From the NCBI RefSeq assembly GCF_003382685.1, contig NZ_QLVG01000052.1, forward strand, positions 1-41,905: 41,905 bases of DNA, read 5' to 3'. Each line of letters starts with the position of its first letter. Within the stretch, counting starts at the first letter, position 1. Source of the stretch: Halorussus litoreus. Its GTDB lineage: Archaea; Halobacteriota; Halobacteria; Halobacteriales; Haladaptataceae. The position numbers and the translations under genes are program-made. This document shows positions 1 through 8,719 of the stretch, in pieces. The notes beneath the pieces were generated by a model. The model was not told the DNA's origin, made no database searches, and saw nothing but the letters and a program-made list of their open reading frames with translations.

Positions 1-20
1 GGCGCAGCGGCCGCTGCGCC
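1..20. repeat. Perfect palindrome cut by the left window edge
   Basis: The first 20 bases are a perfect palindrome centred between bases 10 and 11, and it may extend beyond the window. It lies in the coding frame of the surface protein. It may belong to the set of 46-58 bp palindromes listed elsewhere, but its full length cannot be seen. Confidence 0.6.
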
Positions 21-1749
21 GCCGACCCCGGCCGCGACCGACTCGTCGGATGCGACAGCCAAACTATCGGACGCGCAAACCGGCGCTCCTGCAGCGAACG
101 CGCAGGACGAAGCCGACGCAACGACCGTCGCCGAGTGCGCGGCGACACCGTCCTCGGACCTCGCAGATCCCGAGTCCGACGCGACGGGCTGGGAGAGCGG
201 CTACTGGTACAACGAGACGCTCGACGTGAACCAGAGCGACGGGCTCACCGACGAGGAGCGCGAGTCGGTCGTCGCTCGGACGATGGCTCGCGTCGAGGCC
301 GTCCGGTGCATCGAGTTCGACGAGTCGGTGCCCGTGAGCGTGATCAGCCGCGAGCAGTTCCGCGAGAGCGACGTGGCGGGCGGGAACGTCTCCGAGGCGC
401 TCCGGGCCTTCGACAACGCGAAGTTCGAGTCGATGTTCCTCGTCGGCGAGGAGACCGACTCCATCGAGGTCCAACGCCAGAACAGGGGCAGCGGCGTCCT
501 CGGGTTCTACAGCCCGCAGGCCGACCGGATCGTGGTCGTCGCCGAGAACGCCGACGAGCTGCGCCTCGACGAGATCACGCTGGCTCACGAGCTGGTCCAC
601 GCGTGGCAGGACCAGCGGTTCGGCCTCGAAAGCGACCCGCTGGAGGTGAACCTCCGCGACGAGGTCAACGCCAGAAACGGCATCGTGGAGGGCGACGCCA
701 GCTACGTCGACCGGCTGTACCAGCGCCAGTGTCGACAGGGCTGGGACTGCCTCGCCGGCCGCGAGAGCGGGGCCGCGAGCCAACTCGCCAACATCGGCGT
801 GTACATGCTAAAGTACCAGCCGTACAGCGACGGGCCGGCGTTCGTCCGGATGGCCGAGCGCCTCGGCGGCTGGGACGCGGTGAACGACCTCTACACCGAC
901 CTGCCCGCGAGCAGCGAACAGGTCATCCACCCGCAGCGCTACGGGGTCGACGAGCCGACCGACGTGGCGCTGAACGACTCGGCGACCGACGCGTGGGAGC
1001 GCATCCGACCGCCGGACCGACCGGACTACGCCGAGGTCGGCGAGGCCGGCCTGATGGCGATGTTCGTCTTCCCGTACTACGACAGCGGCGGGCAGACCGA
1101 GGTCGTTGCGCCGGCACAGTGGTTCAACCAGAACGAGACCGGCAACGTCAGCGACTTCGACCCGCTCAACTACGAGTCGGCGTACTCCACCGGCTGGGAC
1201 GGCGATCGGCTCCACGCCTACGAGAACGAGTCGGGTGAGCAGGCGTACGTCTGGCGACTGGCGTGGGACTCGCCCCAGGACGCCGAGCAGTTCGTCGAGG
1301 GCTACGAGCGCGTGCTCCGGTACTGGGGCGGCCAGCAGCTCGGCCCGAACACGTGGCGCATCGACGACGGCGGGTTCGCCGACGCCTTCTACGTCGACGT
1401 GAACGCGACGACCGTGACGGTCGTCAACGCGCCGACCGTCGGCCAACTCTCGAACGTCGAGGCCGACGCCGACCCGGTCGCGCCCGGAACATCGGCGGAC
1501 GACGCGGCGAGCGAGAGCGACGGGACGACCACCGACGACGGCGACGGGACGACCACCGACGACGGCGACGGGACGACCACCGACGACGGCGACGCGAGCG
1601 CCACCGACGACGCAGACGGTACCGACGGTGACGCCGCCGCCGAGGCGACGATGGTGACCGAAACCACGACCGAGGACGACGGTGGGGCCAAGGCCGACGC
1701 GACTGAGGACGGAGAGGACGACGAGACCGAGACGACCACTGCCGAGTAG
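1..1749 (+). CDS. Hvo_1808-like surface protein with HExxH motif, 5' end missing
   Basis: The reading frame is open from the first base, so the N-terminus, including any signal peptide, lies outside the window. The visible part is an Ala/Thr/Asp-rich stretch, then a globular domain with WESGYWYNETL near nt 190 and HELVHAWQDQ, whose HExxH is at nt 586-600. That motif suggests a gluzincin-type zinc protease fold, as in the haloarchaeal Hvo_1808 surface protein family. The C-terminal ~90 residues are a disordered Asp/Thr/Glu tail containing three exact DGTTTDDG repeats; no PGF-CTERM-like anchor is visible before the TAG at 1747-1749. The acidic, repetitive tail fits an extracellular protein. The family assignment is from memory of the motif pattern; proteolytic activity is inferred only from HExxH. 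Confidence 0.75.
   Translation, partial: GAAAAAPPTPAATDSSDATAKLSDAQTGAPAANAQDEADATTVAECAATPSSDLADPESDATGWESGYWYNETLDVNQSDGLTDEERESVVARTMARVEAVRCIEFDESVPVSVISREQFRESDVAGGNVSEALRAFDNAKFESMFLVGEETDSIEVQRQNRGSGVLGFYSPQADRIVVVAENADELRLDEITLAHELVHAWQDQRFGLESDPLEVNLRDEVNARNGIVEGDASYVDRLYQRQCRQGWDCLAGRESGAASQLANIGVYMLKYQPYSDGPAFVRMAERLGGWDAVNDLYTDLPASSEQVIHPQRYGVDEPTDVALNDSATDAWERIRPPDRPDYAEVGEAGLMAMFVFPYYDSGGQTEVVAPAQWFNQNETGNVSDFDPLNYESAYSTGWDGDRLHAYENESGEQAYVWRLAWDSPQDAEQFVEGYERVLRYWGGQQLGPNTWRIDDGGFADAFYVDVNATTVTVVNAPTVGQLSNVEADADPVAPGTSADDAASESDGTTTDDGDGTTTDDGDGTTTDDGDASATDDADGTDGDAAAEATMVTETTTEDDGGAKADATEDGEDDETETTTAE
1519..1590 (+). repeat. Three tandem 24-bp repeats in the surface protein tail
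   Basis: Three consecutive identical 24-bp units encode DGTTTDDG three times. Because the copies are identical at the nucleotide level, recent slippage or unequal recombination is likely, and copy number may vary between strains. Confidence 0.95.
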
Positions 1750-1845
1750 GTCGGTCGGCAGTGGTTTCGATTTTTGACTCAGGCGAACGCGAACGCGAAC
1801 GCGTTTTGACAGATCAGCAGTTTTGCAAACTGAAACAACTACGGC

Positions 1846-1884
1846 CTGGCGGATGAAAGGGCGAGCGCGCCGAGGGCTTTCGAG
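1846..1884 (-). repeat. Intergenic repeat family 2, compact copy
   Basis: Read on the minus strand this begins CTCGAAAGCCCTCGGCG and runs directly into GCTCGCCCTTTCA and TCCGCCAG. The same two blocks occur at 4344-4470 and 31771-31832 on the plus strand, separated by different inserts. It lies in the 180-bp gap between the surface protein and the Nudix/eIF2B gene. The rest of that gap holds a short GCGAAC repeat and no gene I can support. Confidence 0.75.
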
Positions 1885-1929
1885 GCCGTCTCACCGACCG
1901 AAAAACCATCGCCTCCTAGTCGACCCTCC

Positions 1930-3339
<1,410 letters not shown>

Positions 3340-3393
3340 TTCCGGACGCTAACAGAAACAGTGTTTCGTCCTACAGAAGAAGAGCCGGCCCGT

Positions 3394-3719
3394 TCACAGA
3401 TACTCGATAGAGCGGTCGTCTTCGTCTCGGTCTTCGAGATGTGCGTCGACCGCTTTGACCACGTCACCGATCTGCCGTCCTGCCTGCTGGACGTAAATCA
3501 ATCCCGCGTGCTCCAGTCTTTCGCCCTCGACGAGAGACAGAAAATCGTCGTCGAACGTTGCGAGGATCCAGTCGTTTTCGACCGCATATTGCACTGTTCA
3601 CGGTCCAGTTTTCCTAACGTCTCTTCCTCCCTAGCGGTTCGAACGCTCCATCCACGACGGCGAAGCCCGTCAGCTACCGGGACCCAGATACTCTCGTCGC
3701 AGTACAGCGGTCTCATCAT
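3394..3719 (-). pseudogene. DUF5615 PIN-like toxin, broken by one frameshift
   Basis: The first part (from ATG at 3719) reads MMRPLYCDESIWVPVADGL and continues to GKLDREQ. The homologous continuation QYAVENDWILATFDDDFLSL is in another frame, ending at 3394. The join is near nt 3590-3600 and fits loss of a single base after the REQ codons. Both halves together give about 108 residues, the normal length of DUF5615/COG4634 PIN-like toxins, with the acidic residues in YCDE and TFDDDF expected of the nuclease site. The start codon overlaps the stop of the DUF433 gene as ATGA, so the two were translationally coupled. Inactivation of the toxin with the antitoxin intact is a common decay route. A sequencing error is the alternative. 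Confidence 0.8.
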
Positions 3720-3946
3720 GCGGATGCAGACTCGGACGGAGCCGACCGGAAGTCGTCGATGTGGTCGTAGTAGTACGCTAACGCCCTGTGAACGTCCGAA
3801 AGCGTGAGGTCCGGGTACAGTTGCGTTATCTCGTCGGGTTCGTACCCGCTGTGCTCGTACGCCACGGCAACGTCCTTTACTCGGATACCGGTACCCTCGA
3901 TTGTCGGTGCTCCGTCACTGTGTCCAGGATCTCGGGTGATTTTCAT
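3716..3946 (-). CDS. DUF433 family antitoxin
   Basis: This is a 76-residue protein: KITRDPGHSDGAPTIEGTGI, then VKDVAVAYEHSGY, then EITQLYPDLTLSDVHRALAY. It is the DUF433 (COG2442) winged-helix-like domain, the usual antitoxin partner of DUF5615 PIN-like toxins. It is expected to bind the toxin and its own promoter. The open reading frame continues upstream without a stop into a VOC remnant. I place the start at ATG 3946 because the domain begins there and a TATA-like box lies about 28 bp upstream. Its TGA overlaps the toxin ATG. Confidence 0.8.
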   Translation of the reverse strand: MKITRDPGHSDGAPTIEGTGIRVKDVAVAYEHSGYEPDEITQLYPDLTLSDVHRALAYYYDHIDDFRSAPSESASA

Positions 3947-4270
3947 ATGCGAGGAGCAGTACCCGCACTGACTTGAAATACAGGGCCATTCCGGCCCGAC
4001 GACCTCGACCTTCACGCTCTCTGGCCCATCGCAGTAGAGCGCGTAGTAGCCTCCGGCGAAGGGGTGGTCGTTCTCCTCGGCCTGCACCAGCACGACGTAG
4101 GTCGGGCCGTTGATCCACGAGCAACCGCCGTTCCAGTCGTTCTTGGGCTCATAGCCGAGTTCGCCGAGCAGCCAGTCCCAGAACGGGAGCGACGCGTCGA
4201 GGTCCGAGGCGTACAGCTCGACGTGGTGGAGCTGCCCGGCGCGCTCGGGGTCGGCGTGGTCGTGGCTCAC
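3947..4270 (-). pseudogene. VOC (glyoxalase-like) protein with internal deletion
   Basis: From GTG 4270 the frame reads MSHDHADPERAGQLHHVELY, then WDWLLGELGY and SWINGPTYVVLVQ, a vicinal-oxygen-chelate domain first half. It then jumps from AEENDHPF directly to AGGYYALYCDGP and VKVEVVGPE, which is the very end of such domains. Around 50 residues containing the second metal-ligand strand appear missing. VOC proteins of this type have one HPF at mid-domain and a second HPFAGG near the end, so deletion between these short matches is a plausible origin. There is no stop before the DUF433 gene, giving an apparent 198-residue fusion if TTG 4312 is used. I treat it as a non-functional remnant. Confidence 0.6.
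3970..3978 (-). promoter_or_regulatory. TATA-like box for the DUF433 antitoxin
   Basis: On the minus strand ATTTCAAGT lies about 28 bp before ATG 3946, the spacing expected for a leaderless haloarchaeal transcript. It lies inside the upstream open frame and supports independent transcription of the TA pair. Confidence 0.45.
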
Positions 4271-4343
4271 GAACGGGATTTTCTCAACGAGTTGTGAAGA
4301 ACGTTCGGTCAATCACCTTCGTCTCGATGAGGAGGACTGTAAC

Positions 4344-4470
4344 CTCGAAAGCCCTCGGCGCGATCGCGGTCGCTCAGCGACATATCCTCGTTCGCTTCGC
4401 TCACTCGGATAGGGGTCGCTGAGACGACCACGCGTTGCGCGACCGCGCCTCGCCCTTTCAGTCCGCCAGG
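4344..4470 (+). repeat. Intergenic repeat family 2, long copy with stem-loop insert
   Basis: This starts CTCGAAAGCCCTCGGCG and ends CGCCTCGCCCTTTCAGTCC plus GCCAGG. Between them is an imperfect stem-loop: GTCGCTCAGCGAC and ATCC (about 4370-4386) pair with GGAT and GGTCGCTGAG (about 4407-4423). It fills the gap between the VOC remnant and the convergent end of the MFS gene. Confidence 0.75.
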
Positions 4471-4523
4471 ACTTCGGTTCACCGGCTGATACTCGCGGTT
4501 GGTCACCCCGTCCGAACCATTTC

Positions 4524-5786
4524 TCAGTCGTCGGCCGCCGCCGGCGACATCTCCACCATCGAGGCGTCGCCGTACAGCGTCCGGGCCGCGAGCACGCAGG
4601 CGACCGCGATGAGCGCGACGCAGGCCAGATACTCGACAGTGAAGCCGAACGCGTTGGCGGCCGGGAGCGCGACCAGTGGGCCGAGCGTCGAACCAAGGTC
4701 GCCGAACACGTTGTACGCGCCGCCGAGCTTCCCCACGTCGTCCGCGGGGCTGATGTCGCCCAGATACGCCAGCAGCGGCGGGCTCGTGCCGCCGACGCCG
4801 ATGCCGATGAGCGCGACGCCGACGAGCGTGGATTCGAGCGTCTGGACCAGCGCGAGGACGGCGAACCCCGACGCGAACACCGCGAGTCCGGGGATGGTGA
4901 GCGCGGCCCGGTTCGTGAGCGTGTCGGAGTAGCGCCCGACCAGCAGGGTGGTCAGGCTCGACCCGAGCACGCTGACGGCCATCACGAGTCCGCTCGCGCC
5001 GACGCCCGAGAGCGAGCCGACGGCGATGCCGTACTCCTCGGCGTACAGCACCACGGTCGACAGCAGGATGCCCGCGAACAGGAATCGGACGACGAAGTTG
5101 ATCGCGCCGACGGTGAAGATGCGCGCGTCTGCGCCGACCAGCGCTGGGAGGTCTCGGAGGCTGCTGGTGGTCCCCACGTCGGCGTTCACGTCCGGGAGCA
5201 CCAGCGCGGCCACGACCGCCGCGAGCAGGCCTGCGAATCCAGCCACGAGGAACGCCTCGCTGTAGCCGAACGCGTCGGTGACGAGGCCGCCGACCACCAG
5301 CCCCGCGGGAAAGCCGAGGCTCTGCCCGCCGCGCATGTAGCCGACCCAGCGACCGCGATTCTCGGGCGTCGTGATGTGGGTGATGGTGCTGAACGCCCCG
5401 ACGAAGACGAACGCCGAGCCGATGCCCCAGCACGCCCGCGAGAGCAGGAAGACGGTCGCGCTGTCGAGCGGAATCGGGCCGGGGTCGAGACCGAGCACGT
5501 AGCCGAACGGGACCAGCCCCTGGACCACGAACCCGGCGATCATCGGCCGGCGGGTTCCGATAGTGTCCAGAATCTGGCCCGCGGGGGTGTTCATCAGCAG
5601 TCGGGTGAACCGGTTCACCGAGAGGATAGCACCGACGAACAACGGCGAGATGCCCAGCAGTGGGCCGAGCGTCGGGAGCGTCGGGAACGCCACGCCGCCG
5701 CCGACCCCGCCGAGGAACACGCCGGCGACGAGGCTCCCGACGACGTACTTGACGCTCGGGTCCTCGCCGCCGAACCACCGACTCAT
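4524..5786 (-). CDS. MFS transporter (drug-efflux type)
   Basis: This 420-residue integral membrane protein (from ATG 5786, MSRWFGGEDPSVKYVVGS) has about 12 hydrophobic segments. Typical MFS features are NRFTRLLMNTPAGQILDTIG after TM2 and the loop motif GRWVGYMRGG between TM4 and TM5. Its ATG overlaps the TGA of the upstream TetR gene (ATGA), so the two are one operon. The pairing with a TetR repressor suggests an inducible exporter of small toxic molecules; the substrate is unknown. The longer frame reaching 5912 is an N-terminal over-extension through the TetR gene. Confidence 0.88.
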   Translation of the reverse strand: MSRWFGGEDPSVKYVVGSLVAGVFLGGVGGGVAFPTLPTLGPLLGISPLFVGAILSVNRFTRLLMNTPAGQILDTIGTRRPMIAGFVVQGLVPFGYVLGLDPGPIPLDSATVFLLSRACWGIGSAFVFVGAFSTITHITTPENRGRWVGYMRGGQSLGFPAGLVVGGLVTDAFGYSEAFLVAGFAGLLAAVVAALVLPDVNADVGTTSSLRDLPALVGADARIFTVGAINFVVRFLFAGILLSTVVLYAEEYGIAVGSLSGVGASGLVMAVSVLGSSLTTLLVGRYSDTLTNRAALTIPGLAVFASGFAVLALVQTLESTLVGVALIGIGVGGTSPPLLAYLGDISPADDVGKLGGAYNVFGDLGSTLGPLVALPAANAFGFTVEYLACVALIAVACVLAARTLYGDASMVEMSPAAADD

Positions 5787-6454
5787 TCGCTCTCGGGCCT
5801 CCGGAGCCACGGAATCCAGTCCTCGACGATGGCGTCGCGAACCTCCCGGGCCACGTCGGCGTCGAGCGTGACCTGATGGAGGCGGGCCCCGTTTATCGTC
5901 GCCAGTAGCCACGCCGCGGTCCTGTCGGGGTCGACCTCCCGGAAGACGCCCGTCTCGACGCCGTCCTCGACGACGGTGGCGACGGCGGCGGCGACGTACT
6001 CGTAGTTGGTCGTGAGCTGGTCGCGGAACGCGTCGTTGTGTGGCGCTTGCGCTCGCACGTCCAGGAGGGCGGTGTGATACTCCCAGTGTTCGGCCTCGGA
6101 TCTGGCGTCGCGGTCGTCGTCGGGCATCCCGCTGCGGTCGCCGAGCACGAGCGAATCCACGAGCGCGACGAGTCGGTCCGCCGGGTCGTCGGGGTCCTCG
6201 CTCTCCTCGGCCGCATTGGTGTCGACCGCGTCGAGGAACTGGTCGAGCAGGTAGTCCAGAAAGGAGACCAGCAGGTCCTCCTTGGTGTCGTAGTGATAGT
6301 GGAGGACGGCCTTCGTCATGTCGAACTCGTCGGCGATGGCCTGCATCGTGAGGTCGGCGTAGCCGTGCTTGCAGAGCGCGGCGTACGTGGCCTCCATGAT
6401 GGCCTCGCGCGTGTCGGCTGGGACGCCGTCCCCGTCGTCGGCGTCGTCGGTCAT
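5783..6454 (-). CDS. TetR/AcrR family transcriptional regulator
   Basis: This is a 223-residue protein. The N-terminal helix-turn-helix is at about residues 15-60, with YADLTMQAIADEFDMTKAVL followed by HYHYDTKEDLL, a textbook TetR signature. The C-terminal ~150 residues form the ligand-binding/dimerisation domain. It is the first gene of a two-gene operon with the MFS exporter, and a 14-bp palindrome abuts its start codon. It is therefore likely to repress its own operon until an exported compound binds. Confidence 0.9.
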   Translation of the reverse strand: MTDDADDGDGVPADTREAIMEATYAALCKHGYADLTMQAIADEFDMTKAVLHYHYDTKEDLLVSFLDYLLDQFLDAVDTNAAEESEDPDDPADRLVALVDSLVLGDRSGMPDDDRDARSEAEHWEYHTALLDVRAQAPHNDAFRDQLTTNYEYVAAAVATVVEDGVETGVFREVDPDRTAAWLLATINGARLHQVTLDADVAREVRDAIVEDWIPWLRRPESE

Positions 6455-6468
6455 ACTAACTAGTTAGT
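6455..6468. promoter_or_regulatory. TetR operator palindrome ACTAACTAGTTAGT
   Basis: A perfect 14-bp palindrome lies immediately upstream of the TetR ATG (6454-6452), followed by GTTAAC (6467-6472). In such an otherwise GC-rich sequence, an AT-rich dyad touching a leaderless start is a strong autoregulatory operator candidate. It also lies in the intergenic region shared with the divergent GTPase gene. Confidence 0.75.
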
Positions 6469-6563
6469 TAACACGGGGTTGAAAGGGTTCGCGGTTTCGG
6501 GTGGAGTTGCGTCTGGGATGGAGGGGTCTGGAGCGACCGACTGTAAACCCAGTATGGACGCCC

Positions 6564-6570
6564 TTTTAAT
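6564..6570 (+). promoter_or_regulatory. TATA box for the NOG1-type GTPase
   Basis: TTTTAAT is centred 26 bp before ATG 6593, fitting leaderless initiation. Confidence 0.6.
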
Positions 6571-6592
6571 CCCGCGAGACGTACTGACGGTC

Positions 6593-7552
6593 ATGATTTT
6601 CGAGAACCTTCCGACGACCCCGACGTCGGAGGAGCTCGTCGACAAGGCCTTCTCGCGGGCCGCGCGGGCCGGGCGCGCCAAGAGCGGCGCGGAGGCCCAG
6701 CAGTCGATGCTCCAGACCTCGTCGAACATCCTCAGCGACAACCTCGGGAACGTCGCGACCGAGTGGCCGGACTTCCGTGACGTCGACCCCTTCTACTACG
6801 AATTGGCGGACGCGATTGTCGATGTCGACGAACTCCGCAAGTCGCTCTCCGAGATCCAGTGGGCCAGCCGGAAGACCCACGAGATCGGCCGCGAGTACCA
6901 GGGGAAGCTCACGGGCGACGCCGACACCGACCGCAAGTTCCGCAAGCAGGCGTTCGCTCGGCTCGCGGACGTGGTCGAGGAGGTCGCCGACGACCTCGAA
7001 CGCGTCGGGCAAGCTCATCAGGACCTCCGGCGGCTCCCCGAGATCGACCCGGACGAGCCGACCGTCGTGGTCGCGGGCTACCCGAACGTCGGCAAGTCGT
7101 CGTTCGTCAACGCGGTCACGAACGCCCGCAACGAGATCGCGGAGTACCCCTTCACCACGAAGGGCGTGCGCGTTGGCCACTTCGACCGCGAGCGCATCCG
7201 CTACCAGATCGTGGACACGCCCGGCCTGCTCGACCGGCCCGCCGACGAGCGCAACGACATCGAGAATCAGGCGGTGTCGGCGCTGACCCACCTCGCTGAC
7301 GCCATCGTGTTCGTGGTGGACGCCAGTGGCTACTGTGGGTACCCCCTCGACGCCCAACTCGACCTCCGGGACGCGCTCGGCGAGCAGTTCGCGGACGTAC
7401 CGGTGCTGACGGTGTGCAACAAGTCCGACCTCTCGACCGATGTGGACGCCGACGCGTACATGAGCGTTGAGAACGGCGAGAACGTCGACGCGGTGCTCGA
7501 CGCGGCCGTGGACGCCGTGGGGTACGAGCCGGAACTGCCGTTCGAGGAGTAG
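6593..7552 (+). CDS. NOG1/OBG-type GTPase
   Basis: This is a 319-residue protein. The N-terminal ~150 residues are a helical NOG1-like region (PTSEELVDKAFSRAARAGRA). The G domain follows, with P-loop GYPNVGKSS at residues 162-170, G2-like TTKG, G3 DTPGLLDRP and G4 NKSDL. NOG1 GTPases act in large ribosomal subunit maturation, and the archaeal orthologues are assigned the same role by homology. ATG 6593 (MIFENLPTTPT) is chosen over the upstream ATG 6479 because of the TATA spacing and the family start. It is divergent from the TetR-MFS operon. Confidence 0.88.
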   Translation: MIFENLPTTPTSEELVDKAFSRAARAGRAKSGAEAQQSMLQTSSNILSDNLGNVATEWPDFRDVDPFYYELADAIVDVDELRKSLSEIQWASRKTHEIGREYQGKLTGDADTDRKFRKQAFARLADVVEEVADDLERVGQAHQDLRRLPEIDPDEPTVVVAGYPNVGKSSFVNAVTNARNEIAEYPFTTKGVRVGHFDRERIRYQIVDTPGLLDRPADERNDIENQAVSALTHLADAIVFVVDASGYCGYPLDAQLDLRDALGEQFADVPVLTVCNKSDLSTDVDADAYMSVENGENVDAVLDAAVDAVGYEPELPFEE

Positions 7553-7600
7553 CGTTCGGCCCCGGACAACTTGTTCTGGGAACTTCCGGAAGCGTCACGA

Positions 7601-7730
7601 AGCTAGCTACAACCGATGCCTCTGAGAGACCGCACAGCAGCACCGCGACCGCGAGCCTCACGCCTCCCCAACCTCCTGCGGTCCTCACTTCGTTGCGGTC
7701 CTCGTCCCTCGCGCGCGTTGCTCGCGCGCC
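7601..7730 (+). repeat. Intergenic repeat family 1, copy A
   Basis: It begins AGCTAGCTAC, followed by GAGAGACCGCAC, an array of CCGC/GACCGC units, CCTCCCCAACCTCCTGCG, and ends CTCGTCCCTCGCGCGCGTTG plus CTCGCGCGC. The same ordered blocks occur at 10571-10815, 30022-30163 (minus) and 30195-30350. All copies are intergenic. Confidence 0.85.
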
Positions 7731-7861
7731 GCGGTGGACTGACCAATCAAGCGCGTCTCTCCAAAGGACAACGTAATCTCTAGAATCAGTGAACTTCGCC
7801 ACCGATTCCGGCAGCTTCACCCTGCGATCCTCGCCACGCTCGCTTGCCCGTTTCGGACGGG

Positions 7862-7867
7862 TTTTTA
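7862..7867 (+). promoter_or_regulatory. TATA box for cofE
   Basis: TTTTTA, inside the small dyad CGGGT-tttt-ACCCG, is centred about 27 bp before the cofE ATG at 7892. Confidence 0.55.
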
Positions 7868-7891
7868 CCCGCAACGCCCCAACGCCGCGGC

Positions 7892-8719
7892 ATGGAAGTG
7901 TTCGCGGTGCCGGGGCTGCCCGAAGTCCGGCCGGGCGACGACCTCGCGGAGATGATCGACGAGCGCGCCGACCTCCGGGACGACGACGTGGTGCTGGTCG
8001 CCAGCACGATAGTCTCGAAGGCCGAGGGGCGGCGGGCCGACCTCGACGAGTTCCCGGCGGGACCCAGAGCGCGGGAACTCGCCGACCGACTGGCCGACAT
8101 CTCGGGCGACGAGAAAGACCCCCGGTTCGCGCAGGCCGTGCTGGAGGAGAGCACCGAGATCATCATGGAGGCACCGTTCCTGCTCACCGCGACAAAGTTC
8201 GGTCACGTGGGCGTCAACGCCGGCATCGACCGGTCAAACGTCGGTGGCGCGCGGGACGACGAACGGACCGGTGGCGAAGACGGGGCTGGCGGCGACGACG
8301 GGTCCAGCGACGCCCCCGACCTCCTGCTCCTGCCCGAGCGCCCGAACGAGAGCGCGGCGCGCATCCGCCGGAACCTCGCGGCCGACCCCGCCGTCGTCGT
8401 CACCGACACCTCCGGGCGACCGTTCCGGCACGGCCAGCGCGGCGTCGCGCTCGGCTGGGCGGGTATCCCGGCCAGCAGGGACTGGCGCGGGGAGACCGAC
8501 CGCGACGGCCACGAACTCGAAGTCACGGTCGAGGCGGTGGTCGACGAACTCGCCGCGGCGGCCAACCTCGTGACCGGCGAGGGCGACGACGGCCTCCCGG
8601 TTGCGGTCGTGCGCGACTGGGAGTTCGGGGCTCACGAGGGCTCGGAGAACCTCTACCGCGACGTGGAGAGCGACTTCGTCCGGCAGGCGCTCCGGGGGTG
8701 GGAGTTTGCGCGGGATTGA
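7892..8719 (+). CDS. cofE: Coenzyme F420-0:L-glutamate ligase
   Basis: This 275-residue protein starts MEVFAVPGLPEVRPGDDL. Conserved CofE blocks are VVLVASTIVSKAEGR near residues 30-45, LTATKFGHVGVNAGIDRSNV, LLLPERPNESAARIRR, VVVTDTSGRPFRHGQRGVA and VADELAAAANLV-like text near the C-terminus. The enzyme adds glutamates to F420-0 using GTP to make the poly-gamma-glutamyl tail. A disordered Gly/Asp-rich insert follows GIDRSNV. It overlaps the downstream mer gene by 14 nt, so both enzymes of F420 synthesis and use are co-expressed. npdG, another F420 gene, lies at 25.9 kb. Confidence 0.92.
   Translation: MEVFAVPGLPEVRPGDDLAEMIDERADLRDDDVVLVASTIVSKAEGRRADLDEFPAGPRARELADRLADISGDEKDPRFAQAVLEESTEIIMEAPFLLTATKFGHVGVNAGIDRSNVGGARDDERTGGEDGAGGDDGSSDAPDLLLLPERPNESAARIRRNLAADPAVVVTDTSGRPFRHGQRGVALGWAGIPASRDWRGETDRDGHELEVTVEAVVDELAAAANLVTGEGDDGLPVAVVRDWEFGAHEGSENLYRDVESDFVRQALRGWEFARD

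Larger units (their letters stand above)
7553..7891. other. Intergenic region with repeat family 1 copy A
   Basis: This 339-bp region between the GTPase and cofE is largely occupied by dispersed repeat copy A (7601-7730). The rest contains the cofE promoter. Open frames here are low-complexity shadows and I see no gene. Confidence 0.7.

Noticed and set aside
135-1238. Long Arg-rich open frames overlapping the surface protein, and many similar ones elsewhere
   Set aside because: High-GC haloarchaeal genes leave long open frames in other phases. These are Arg/Pro/Ser-rich without domains, while the acidic frame carries the conserved motifs.
1519-1590. CRISPR-like array
   Set aside because: The three 24-bp units are contiguous with no spacers and encode a protein repeat. 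No CRISPR array or cas gene is seen in the window.
4524-5912. Longer N-terminus for the MFS protein
   Set aside because: The extra 42 residues are Arg/Gly/Pro-rich and overlap the TetR coding region; ATG 5786 has the ATGA junction and a normal MFS start.
7621-7860. Open frames within family 1 repeats (also 10561-11013 and 30203-30445)
   Set aside because: They are translations of repeat blocks, with different frames in different copies and no acidic haloarchaeal composition.
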